A program made the translations under genes and the position numbers. The notes beneath the pieces are model-generated. The model ran no database searches. It saw only the letters and a program-made list of their open reading frames with translations, and was not told where the DNA came from. From positions 1 through 18,977 of the forward strand of contig MHFC01000109.1 in assembly GCA_001804025.1 (NCBI GenBank): a stretch of DNA of 18,977 nucleotides, written 5' to 3'. Positions 1-12,000 of this stretch are shown here, piece after piece; the stretch's first letter is position 1, and every line of letters begins with the position of its first letter. This DNA comes from Omnitrophica bacterium GWA2_52_8. Lineage in GTDB: Bacteria; Omnitrophota; Omnitrophia; Omnitrophales; Aquincolibacteriaceae.

Positions 1-3000
1 AAAAAGAGCGGCGCGATTTCGCCGATTCTTCCTGCCTTTTGCGCCATGACGAGCATCATCGCCACGGCGCTGTCCAGCCCGCCGGCCGGGATGTCCGAAT
101 TATGCGTCGTGTTCAGCCAGGCGCTGAACCGGGCCGGAAATGTCTGCGCCATCTTCGTCATAAAAGACAGGAACCCGCCGCTTGAGAGCGCGGGGGCCGT
201 GCCGTTCATTTCGGCCACAAATTTGTTATAGGATGAGAATTCATACGTTTGATAATTAAAACCGAGAATCGCGGTTTCGACCGCGGCTTTTTTGGACGCC
301 GACAAGGGCCCTTTCAAAATATTCAGGAGATACGCAAGATAGACCATATTGTCCGGATTTAACTGCGCTTTCGTAATAAGCTGGTCGGCCAGCGCATCGA
401 GGCGTCCGGAAGACACAAGCCCCGCAGGAATCATCGCGGAAAGTTTTAACATGATCCGCGAATAAACGCCGGGGTCAACCGATGTCACCGCCTCCTGCTG
501 CAAATGCTTGTTAATCAGGTCCCCGATCAGCGTCTTGTAGTCCTGCATGTTCCAGAGAAAACCGTCATATTGATACAGGACGCGCAAAATAAAGTCGTAA
601 ATTTTTTCGGAGGCGACGCTGGTGTACTGGGAGTTTTGGACAGCTTCAGTCAGCACCTTATTGATAACGGCCGCGCGGACGGAGGAAGATGTGTCCAGTC
701 CGTTGACGATGTTTGCGATCAGGCCTTCGAGCCGTTCATCCCCGTTAACGATTCCCATAAAATTATCCAGCACGTTTTTGCGCGAGCTTGCGCTCGAGAC
801 CTGGGAGGTATAAGTGTCCCAAAACCGGATAAACAATTCACCGAGCAGCTTTACGGTCGCACCGTTGCCCATATCCAGCTTTTCCAGAAACATTTGCTGG
901 ATATCGAAGGCTATCGACCCGTAAATGGCCCCGAGATAATTGACCAGCGCCTCCCGGTTCACCGACCGCACCTCGCTATGATAAATTCTGTCCACATCCG
1001 CAAACGGGTCCACACCGGCGCCGAACAGGAAGCCGCGGCGGCTGCTGAGCGCGAACATCAGCCTTTCCATATAGGATTTTACAAAATAAGCAGGCATGAG
1101 GACCGGATTCGTCTCTCCGATATATCCGAAGACCGGAGGATCCGTGTATTTAAAAAACGGTTTCATGTTGCTATAGTCCGCCGCGTTCATGGACAGCGGG
1201 TCCTGAAAAAACTTGGTCATCGCCACCCAGTGCGCATCATTAGGATTAATTTCGTACAGCGCGATCTGCATCGCTCTAACCCCCGTATATTCGCTCGCCA
1301 AGTGATAAACCGGCGTGCGGTCGGTGTCCAGCCAGAATAAATGCACAAGGCTCTTCCATCCCGCGGAATTATCGCTCGCCGTAAATCTGAGCAGGTGCTG
1401 TCCGTTCACCATACGCACAACCGTGTAGTCGCCGAGGGATGTGCCGGTCGGGGAATAAACTTTCCCCGTATCAGAACGGATATCCTGAAACACCACGGTC
1501 ATAGACCGGGCCCCTTCGCCGTTATCGGAGACTCCCGTGATGTTAATGTTCAGCGTCAATTTGCCGTTTGCTTCCAGGACTCCCATCGGGACGGCTTCGA
1601 TTTCGGCGGTCAGAGTATCCGATGTTTTGTCGCCGTTATTGGCACGGTATTGAAAACTATCAGCGCCCGAATAGCCCTGGTCCGCGTAATAAACGCATGC
1701 CCCGAGCGCCGCATCGCATTCCAAATCCCCGTGCGCCGGCTGCCGGACAATTTCAAATGTAAGGGGCTTGCCGTTCGGATCGCTGCCGGTCAGCCGGAAG
1801 GCCGCCGGTTCACCCGAAATCATCTGGATCCGGGCCAGTGCATCGGCCACGGGCACGCCGGAATTCTGGTCCCGAACCGCCTCGATCGTGACTTCTTTTT
1901 CCGTGATCGCATTCTTGCTGTCTTTGACCCGGATAACATACCGGTAAGTGCCGGCCTCGGTTTCGGTCCGGGGCATGTTATTAATCGAAGTGCCAGAGCC
2001 CGAACTGACCTGCTGTAAAGCGCCGCCGTTGACGGCGCGCAGCCATTCCCACGTCACGGCATCGTTCTCCGGATCGCTCGCCGTGGCGGAATAAGTTACC
2101 GCCGTTCCGGTTTTGATTTGAATGCCGCTCTTCGCGGCATCGGTATCGGTCGCATTATGGCTCAAGGTCACGGAAGGCGGCTGATTGGCCGGCTGAACCA
2201 CTTCGATCGTCACCTCGCGCTCGACCGTCGTATGGCCGTCGCTCACGCGGATCACATAGCGGTAGGTCCCCGCAGCCGTCTCGCTCCGGTCCAGAAGCCG
2301 AATGGCCCCCGCGCCGGAGTCGACCTGCTGTAACGCCCCTCCGTTCACTGAACGCAGCCAGGTCCAGGTCAGCGCGTCATTTTCCGGATCCGTGGCCGTC
2401 GCCGAATAAGTGACCGCCGTGTCCGGATAAATCTGGATTCCCGACGCGGCAGCATCCTTGTCCTGCGCATTGTGGCTCAAGGTCACGGCCGGCGACTGGT
2501 TTTGCGTTTCGCCGGTTTTTTCCAGCCGGGAAATCTTAAGATTTTCATAGGTCGCTTTGTAAGTTGTGCCGTCCAGTGTAAATTCAAAAACGCCGGTTTC
2601 CGGATTTCCCGAAATCCAGCGGGCATTAATTTGTTCGACTTCATAATAACCAGTGGTCTCATTCACCCTGTAAAGCGCCATTTTCCCGGCAGGCAGGGCC
2701 TTGACCGCCGTGTCCCAGTGTGCGATGCCAAGAAAAACGTTCAGCATGCTGGGATGGCCGGTCTGAAATTTTTCAATCGCGGTTTTCAGCCAGTATGCGC
2801 TGCCGCCGTCCTCATACCAGTGGTCAATATAAGTCGCAAAATTTTCAAAGGTGTTGACGCGCGCATAGCTGTCCGGAAAATCGTCCGGCGGCGAATCGCT
2901 GCTTTCATAAAGCCAATATTCCGCGAGCCTGCGAACGTACCCGATGTTGGCCTGGACCACAGTCTCGAAAGTCTCCCGTTCCTTGCCTTCCAGCGAATGT

Positions 3001-6000
3001 CCGGATTCGTGCACAATCACCCCTGTCACCGCCGCCGGAGTCGTATACAGCACGGTGTTAAAATCTACTTTATGATACCCTGCCCCGCCGCGCTTGCCGC
3101 TTGTCCGCAAAGCCACGAGGTCCAGCCAGCCGTGGTGGGTGTCAAAATCTGAGATCAAATCGGTGTAGTCGGGCCCGCCGCTCTTGATGCCGACCGCACC
3201 ATTGGCCATCGCACCGGAAAAATCGAACAGGAAAACACCGTGGTTTTTCCACAAGTCTTCGGCTTTCCTGAAACGCGCCGCATAATCAGCCGCTGATTCG
3301 CCGGAAACCTGGGGATTGGTTTTAGAAAGAAGCGGCACAAGGACCGGCGCATAAGCGGCAAAATTCGAACTTTCCTTGACGCTCCGGATCAGGTATTGAA
3401 GCGTATAGTCAACCGGCGACCCGGGTTCTTCGGCCGCTTCGCGCTCATTCCAGTGTGTCATCAGCGCATTTGCAATTTCCTGGAAAAATTCCCGTTCAAC
3501 AGCCGCGTTTTCGAACGCAATTTTCCCGGAAGGCTCAAGCTGCGACAGATGCGCCAGGACGGCATAGATCCCCGATGCCATCATTCCGGACCCCATGATT
3601 GGCATCAGGTCGAAGCGTTCGTTTTTAACCAGCGTTTCGATGCTGCTTTTCAAACTCGAGGAGATCGGCGCGTTGAGCAGGCCCAAATAATAACCGGCGT
3701 TGTCCGCCGTCCAGCGGGTGAGCTCGGTTCTCACTTCATTTTCAAGCGCCGTGATATAAGCGGATTCATTACGGAACGCGTCCGGATACACTTCATAGAG
3801 CCCGGTCAGCATGGACGGCTGAATAAAGGATGCCGCCGGGTTCACAAGGACCGAATCCACGTAGTTGCGGATGCGTTCGCGGTAAAGATCAAGGTCGGTC
3901 ACCGTGCCATGGCCGGAGACGAGGACATCCTCAATAAACCCGAGCAGGTTCAGGCACTTCGCCGTACAAGGCTGAGCCGTGCTCATAGGCTCAAAAATCT
4001 TAAACGTAGCGTCGATCAGCTGGTCCTTAAGCTCCCGGCGCACGCCGAGATGGTCGATGAAATGCTTTTTGGTGTCGGTGTCAATCAGCGCCCTCTGGAC
4101 CATATTGGTTTCAGTGCTGGCCAGGCCTTCAAGATAAACAAGATACATTTCGGCCAGTTTATTGGTCATGTCATCGCCGCCGCGGCGCAGATTGCGCAGA
4201 ACCGATTCACGCCCCTCGCGGCTCATCTGCGGCCAGAACTCGCCGATGCGTTTGATAATTTCGAATTTAATGTCCGAGGGAAGCAGGTTTTCGAAAACGG
4301 TTTGGGTCATCACGAACGGATCGGCATTTTTAAAATTAAACGAGGGCTGCCGGCTCAGTTCTTCCAGCACAAGGTTGAAATAAAGCGGCGTGATCGAGCT
4401 TCTGAAATCAAAACCCCAGGCAATGTTGTCGCCCTGGCTGGTCCCGCCGTTAAAGAAAGCATTGGTGATCGTGCTGAACTCCGAACCGGAAAGCGAAAGA
4501 GGCTGCTGCACAAACTTGACCAGTGTGCTCCAGTAAAGCGCGCTCAGGTTCAAATCGCCGATGACCGTGTAGTACCAGTCGGTTGTGCCCAGAAAAATCA
4601 CGTCTTCGCGGCCGGGAAGTACCAGGTAATAATAGGCGTCTTCGGACGGTGCAAACGCGTCGTCAAAAGTCTGGCTGGCGCCGGAGGGAATGTCATAATC
4701 AAGCCGGACGCGCAAAACGGACCAGCCCGCGAATTCCGCCTGCGGAAAATTGAAAAATTTGTAGTCCACATACTGCGGCCGGAGCCCGTCCGAGCGAACG
4801 GCCGTTCCCGTCCCGCCGTCATTGGAAAAATCAATATCAATATCAAGAGCATAGCGGCTGTTCGGGGCCTCGGCTTCCCATACGCCGAAAACATCATGCT
4901 CGAATTGTCCGGCCGCATTCACGGCAATCTTGTGCCCGCGTTCGGAGATCAACCCGCCGCTCTCCCCCCCCTGCGGGGGGTTGCCGGCAAAGGGAGGCCC
5001 AACTTCGATCGTCACCTCGCGCTCGACCGTCGTATGGCCGTCGGCCACGCGGATCACATAACGGTAGGTCCCCGCAGCCGTCTCGCTCCGGTCCAGAAGC
5101 CGAATAGCCCCCACGCCGGAGTCGACCTGCTGTAACGCCCCTCCGTTCACTGAACGCAGCCAGATCCAGGTCAGATCGTGATTCTCCGGATCGCTCGCCG
5201 TAGCGGAATAAGTTACCGCCGTGTTTGCGTTAATTTGAATCCCGCTGTTGGAATTGTCAACGTCCACAGCATTGTGGTACATATTCACGGAAGGTGACTG
5301 ATTGGCCGGCGGAACAACTTCGATCGTCACCTCGCGCTCGACCGTCGTATGGCCGTCGGTCACACGGATCACATAACGGTAGGTCCCCGCAGCCGTCTCG
5401 CTCCGGTCCAGAAGCCGAATAGCCCCCGCGCCGGAGTCGACCTGCTGTAACGCCCCTCCGTTCACGGAGCGCAGCCAGATCCAGGTCAGATCGTGATTCT
5501 CCGGATCGCTCGCCGTGGCGGAATAAGTTACCGCCGTGTCCGGGTTAATTTGAATCCCGCTGTTGGAATTGTTAACGTCCACAGCATTGTGGTACATATT
5601 CACGGAAGGTGACTGATTGGCCGGCGGCAAAATAATGTAAATTACCGCTTCCCTTACCACCGTGTGCGTTCCATCGCTGACGACAACTTTATAATAATAA
5701 GTCCCGGGCAATAGTTCGGCGGCAGAATACTCCGCCGAATTAACGGGATCGGTGATTTGCTGCACAAAGCCGCCGTTGACGCCTGTTTTGCGGTACCAGG
5801 TGTAAGTCAGTGAATCGCTTGTCTCGCCCGGATTCGTGATATTGGCGGTATAAGTAACCGGCGTGCCCGTGTAAATTTGAGCGCCGGGCGTATTTCCATC
5901 AACATCATCCGCATTCAAGGTTAAAGCAACTTCCGGAGCTGCCGGTATATCAACGATCTGCCCGCTGATAATTTCACCCACCTCGCCAAGCGTATTCACT

Positions 6001-9000
6001 TCGGACGGAGCCAATTTTCTGAGGAACATCGTACGCGTACTTGAAGAAAGGGTGTCCCAAATCGCCGCCATATGTTCAAGTAATCGGATGCGGGCCGCCT
6101 CCGGCATCACACGCTGTTCGTAATCAGGAACAGCTTCCAGGGGGCTTTCGTCTGCCCTGAAAATATGCCCGGGAACTTCTGATAAGGCATTCAGGAGAAC
6201 ATTCATGTAATTAACCGTCACAGAGGTCCGCAATTCTTCGGCTTGCTCAATGCTGAATAAATGCTCAACTCCGGGACGCCCGGATGTGGGATTTTGCGGG
6301 CCGGGAGGAATCCCGCGGATGAGATCCTGAATGGCATTGTACTCGGCGCTCGTCCAGCGCAGAATCCGTGCGTTTACTCGCGGCGGACTCGGCCTTAAAA
6401 ACTCGTCTAAAGCCCTCCAAAGAGGTTCACTAAGATCGATCTCGGCTTCCCAGGCCGCCTCGTACTCTGTCGTTGATCCTATATAGCGGAAAATGTCGCT
6501 GTCCGGGCCGTCAACAATGAAGAAGTGAACGACGGTATCCTCATAGTTATCAATTTTTACGCGCAGGACATTGTGCGCGCCGTCAAATTTAAAGTTTCCG
6601 ATCGCGCTCGCACGAGGATCCGGATAGTGCGCTTCGTAAACGCCGCCTTGAAATGCCGTGCGGTCGCGAATCACAAATGTTTGATCCAGCAAGGCTTCAG
6701 GCCAACCGATAACGGTGTCAGTATGCACCTTAATCAGAGCGTTGTTATTGTTCCCCGCAATGTCCGGATCATCAACGAGTGTCCCCTGAGGCCGGACTTG
6801 AATTGTCACAAATGACGAACGGGAAAGCGCCCGCCCGTCATTTGTCTGATAGTGAAACCCCGTCACGCCTTCAAAATCTTCCGGCGGATAATAAGCACAA
6901 AGCCCCAGGCTTTCGTTACAAACCAGTTTTCCCGTGGTCGGCCGATTGTCACCCGTCACGGCAATGACAGAATAAGTAAGCGGGCCGCTTTCCGCATCAC
7001 GGCCTTCAAGCCAAATAAGCACGGGATTTTCACTCTGTGTTTCGATCTGAATATCCGTTGCTTCGGGAATTTCATTCCCGCTCGGATCTTCGATCACCGT
7101 CAGGCTCATCACATTATCCACGGTCTGTTCACCAAACGAGACGCGGAGTACGTATTGACTCGCGCCCGCGGCCGGTTCATTGCGGATGAGCAGCATCGGA
7201 TTTGACGCGACTTCCCCTTCAACCGTACCGCTTGCAATATTTTGCCAGCTGCTTTCATCAAGAAGGTTCTCCGCCGCGAACCAATCCCAGCGCGTGGGAA
7301 CATGAACGCCGTCGTCCTCAATGGAAGCCGTATACGTCAAGGTTGTATTCCTGTAAACCTGAATGCCGCTGCGCGTAGAATCCACATCATGGCCATTGAA
7401 GCCTACGGCAACTGCCGGCGTCCCTTGGGAGGCCGCTGTCGTTCGGAATTGCCGCACTTCCGAAACCTGTAAATTTCCGGCGGCATCTTTTGAGCGTACG
7501 CGATAATAATAGACGGAGTCCGCCTGGAGCCCTGATAACCCTTGCGCGTGACCCGTTCTCAATGCATTCTCCAATACCGTCTGAGAACCAAGGCTTTGCG
7601 TAAGTCCGTATTCAACTTGTGCGTCCGCCGGCTCATTGGTTGACCAACGGATAATGGCGCTGTCCGGCGTAATATCCGTCGCACGGACATCTGAAATCGC
7701 CGGGGGTGTAATGTCTCCTCCTGTCGTCACATTTCCGTTAATCGCAATGATTTCATTATTACGGTACGTTAAATTATAATCGGTTCCTTGAAGACGGATT
7801 CTGTAATTGCCGCTGAGAAAATCTCCCGAGACAAACTTTCCGTTTGTGAGCGTCACATCCAGCAATCCGTCAGCGCCCAGTTCATAAAGCGGGACAAAAT
7901 TATCATCCGGCGAATCCACCGGGTCGTACTGGCGCAGAAGGATCTGCATAAAGACGTTCAGCATTTTCGGATGGTCCTCAAAGAGTCTGATCCCCTCCAA
8001 CAGCCAGCGCTCCGTATCCTCCATCAAGTGCGTCACAAACTCGGCGTAATGTTCCTGTAAATTGGTCCCCGCATAGATAGAAGGCAGGTTGTTTAAATTG
8101 CGCTGATTGTATTCAAAGTAGAAAAACGGCTCGAGGGCATCCAGAGCATTCCGCTTCGGATCATCGTCCGTATCGAGGGCGTGCGCACTCTCATGGATAA
8201 GCACCGCCGCGAAAGTCTGAGGCGTTGAAAAAGTCGCGAGGTTCCATTGAACCTGCGAGACGCCCTTCAACCCTGTTGTCAGCGTCGTGGTCAAAAAGAA
8301 CAGATCGCTCCAATTCGGATGATGGTCTGCGTAGTCTTCAATGATATCGTAATAATCACTGACGGTGCGGCCCGCACCGAGCGCGCCGCTGACCATGCCT
8401 TTCCCCAAATCATAGATCAGAACGCCGCGGCGAAGCAGGTTTGTCAGCCGGACGATCCGGGCATCGTAATCGGCTTGGTTTTCGGATGTGTGTTTTGGAT
8501 TCAAAAATTCAAGGATGCTATTCCCTCCCAAGTCCGATTGTTCCAGCATGGGGACAAGATCCAAAAACCGGCCGCTTAATTTCATCAGCTGGAACGTGCG
8601 CAGCAGTATCAGATCATAGCCGCCGTCAAAGGTATCGAGCCCGCTATCCCGACGGACATGCGCATAATCTCTCAAAATATCCGTGATTTTTTCAAAAAAC
8701 CGCGTTTCATCCGCGGCTGTAAAGCCTGTCTTTTGCTCCAGCGCTTGGCGGAAAAAGGTGCCCAGTTGCAAAAACGGCCAGACGCTGTACTGCTGCCCGA
8801 CTAAATAGGTTGAAAGACTCCGGCGCTTCGCATCACTCATGGGGCCGCTTAGAATATTGAGTAACTGTCCGAGCCACGCATAGTTTCCGTTCGCGCCATT
8901 CATGAAGCTATCGACGATTCCGTCGATCGTGCCGTCTGCGACAAGCGCTGCAGGAATGCGGTGTGCGAGCCGTGTCATAACGATCGCGAAGGTGTTGATA

Positions 9001-12000
9001 TCGATCCGGGAAGTCCCCTGTGATAAATAATCAGCAATAAATGCGTTGATTCTTGCGTCGTATTGTGAGAGATCCCATAAAATACCGTCATACCGTTCCA
9101 GAATCTGAATGATGAACTGGACCGCATGCGCGCCGTAGTTCTGTTTAATAAACGAGTTATTCACAAACTGCTCGAGAATGATATCGATCAGACGGGTCCG
9201 GATGTCTGCATTAAGATTTTTATTTGAAAGAATATTCGGAAGCAGGCCCTGCATTTTATCTTGATTAAACGTATTCGACAAAAGCCTGTTCAGGAGGACA
9301 GAGTGCGTACTGCGCTCTCCGGTCTCTTCGGTCACCTCTTCCCAAAGATCTAACACAAGCCATCCGAGAAGATTCAAGGTTTGTGTGTTTCCGGTGGTCA
9401 ATTTTTCGAGGAACATATCCCGCATTCCCCGTGACAGATGCCCCCAGCCGGCCGCGAACATTTCAGTTACACTTTGCTTATTTACGGACCGCATAAAATA
9501 ATCATCGTAGCCATCAAACGCTTTGAGCGGATCATGCGCGCTTGAAAACTCGAAGGAATCAGGGCGCTCAAGAACACCCGCAATGATTTTCTCAAGATAA
9601 ATCGCGGCAAAAACCGAGCGGAACTCTTCTCCCCCATCAACCCCAATAAGCGAATATTCATTAGGAGTGCCTTTGATAAATGCTTCTACGTTCCGGTAGA
9701 CCTGCGCGGTAAGACCTTCGGGGTCTCTGATGAAAGCTTCGAGCGCCGACCAGCGGTTGTCAGATGTGCTAATCACCGTATCCCATGCCACATCCCACCT
9801 TGTTGTCGAACCCAAATATGCGAACTCACTGCGAAGGTTATTGACGTGATAAACATGCACAGCCTCAGCGAGCTCAATATCAGGATTTCCCGTGCTCGCC
9901 CGGATTCGCAATATGAGGTTCCCATTCCCAAGAAGATCATATTTGAAGGTGCCGATTTGTTGTCCGCTCGCATTTTTTACGGTTCCGCTCATTGCAGTAC
10001 GGTCGCTGAGTTCAAAGGTTTGCCGAAAATTTTTATCATCCCAATACATCATCCCATTGACATCAATGGTCACGTTGGTGCGGCGGGCATCGATGAAACT
10101 AATTAACTGTTCAACGCGAATGGTGACTGTCACCGTTTCGGAGTACCGTGTGCCATCACCGACTCGGTAGCTAAAGGATGTCAGGCCTGTAAAATCCTCA
10201 TTGGGAGTAAACGAACAAACACCGATTTCACGGTTGCAGTAAACGACACCTTCCCCTGCCGGTACTCCGCTGACAATTTCATAAAAAATCTCATCGCCGT
10301 CAGGGTCGCTGCCATCGAGATAAAAGGTCACCGTTCGGTCTTCATCGCCTTCAACCGTCGGTATACCCCTGGCAACCGGTGCATGATTATCCGGATTTTC
10401 AGGCTCAGAGATGACTTCAAATCGCACTTCGCTCTGGCCCGTATTGCCCGATTCGTCCGTCACTTCCAGCACATAGCGGTAATCTCCAAGAGCCGTGACC
10501 GAATCGGTGTAAGGGTTAAATGTTGTTCCTGTGCCGGAATAAATTTCCTCCAAAACTCCGTTAATGTAGCGTTTCAAAATCCACGTGAGCTCCGTGCTGT
10601 CATTGTCATTGATAGAGGCTGTAAAGCGGACCTCCGTGCCCGCGAGAATCTGCGTCCCCGTTGCCGGGTCAATGTCCTCACCGTTATGATTCAAGGAAAC
10701 CGATGGGGCTTCGGTCGGCGGAATGCTGCCTTCTAATGTGCGGAACTCGAAGATTTCAGAACGCGTGACATTCCCCGCGGCATCCCGCGACTCCACCGTA
10801 TAATAGTAAACCGTATCTGCCGACAACCTCTCAATCTTGATACGGTGTTCTAATGCAAACTGTTCTATGATCTGCGATGAGCGATCAAGATTATCGCGGT
10901 CAGTACCAAAGAAAACCTGCCCGGTTCCGGGTTCGTTGAGGTTCCAGGAGACTTCCGCGCTGTCTTCTGTGATCCTGCCGGTACGGACTTGTGAGATAAC
11001 GGGCCCTTCGGTATCCGCGGCAACCGTTGTAAAAAACAGCACTTCTGACTCTCCCCAGTTTCCGGAAATGTCCTTCGTTCTGACCACAAAGAAATATTCC
11101 GTGCCAGGCATCAGGTCATCAAGTGTAAAAGAATGAGTCCTGAGATAATCGGCATGAACCGGCGTTGCGGTCCCCGCTTCGCCGGCGATACCGTATAAAA
11201 CCTGTGATTGCCCGTATTCATTTGTATTCCAGGTAATCCGGGCTGAGGTTTCGGCGAGATCTTCAACCAAAATATCGGAAATAACAGGGGCTGTCCGGTC
11301 CGTATCCACGGCCGTGGTCAAATTCAAAACCGCCGAACGGGCGATATTTCCGAAGTAATCCTCTGCTTCAATCTGAAAGTAATACTGCGTTTCCGGCTGA
11401 AGCCCATAAATCCCAAGCAAATGGTCCGTGTCATATAAATCAAGCGAAACCTGCCGATTAAGATTGTTAGGATCCGTTCCGAAAACAATTTTCTTTTTTG
11501 CATACTCGTCTGTGTTCCATGTCACATGCGCTCCGCGGACGGCGGTGATGCTCACCTGGATGTTCGATATAACAGGCGGCACCGTATCCGCCGGTTCGGG
11601 ATCTGCAGAAAAGTTGAAACTGAACGGTGTCTGCCGGTCCGGATTCGGGTACTTGACGATATTATTTCCCGCATCAATCATGCTGATATAGAAATAATAT
11701 TTTTCCTCAACCTGCGGCAACGGATAGAGTTCGGAAGTTAATTCATAATTCCCCTGCCCGTCACTCACGGCGAGCCTTGCGTTTGTGTAACGTACGTTTG
11801 CGGGATTGGACTCCGGCCAATAAGTCACGGAAATCGCAACCGGTTCGTCGGCTTTGACATAAATGTTTGCATTGGATTGATAAAACTCAATATCCGACCG
11901 GACTTCCAGAACCCGGGGAAGCGTAATATCAGTTCCCGGTTCCGCGGCCGTCCGGAACCGGCGAATGCCGGACGTCGTAACATTCCCGTCAGCGCCGACA

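Noticed and set aside
4598..4918. Short minus-strand frames starting with ATG (also 12335-12568, 11825-12184, 18542-18964)
   Set aside because: They are in other minus frames than the continuous one and cross its domains. Their products show no domain pattern, so they are shadows.
4964..4980. Possible frameshift at the C8/G6 homopolymers
   Set aside because: The same frame continues on both sides with intact PKD-like and module C sequence, so no shift is needed. The homopolymer length could still be wrong by a multiple of three.
4961..4990. Hairpin considered as a transcription terminator
   Set aside because: It lies inside an open reading frame, lacks a T-tract on either strand, and the gene continues beyond it for at least 5 kb.
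3396..5135. Long plus-strand open frame (579 codons), with similar ones at 504-1340, 1341-2018, 15201-15914 and 16995-17732
   Set aside because: All lie in the one plus frame whose codons coincide with the minus-strand codons, where an antisense stop needs a TTA, CTA or TCA sense codon, all rarely used here. The products are Arg/His-rich with no recognisable domain, while the minus frame gives coherent FnIII, Ig-like and peptidase-like domains throughout.
4983..5612. Direct repeats considered as a CRISPR array
   Set aside because: The unit is 315 bp, wholly coding, and has no short-repeat/spacer alternation.
5945..6789. Module B as a separate gene or a pseudogene fragment
   Set aside because: The frame is continuous into the domains on both sides, with no stop, start or ribosome-binding gap. 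It is a domain within the larger protein.
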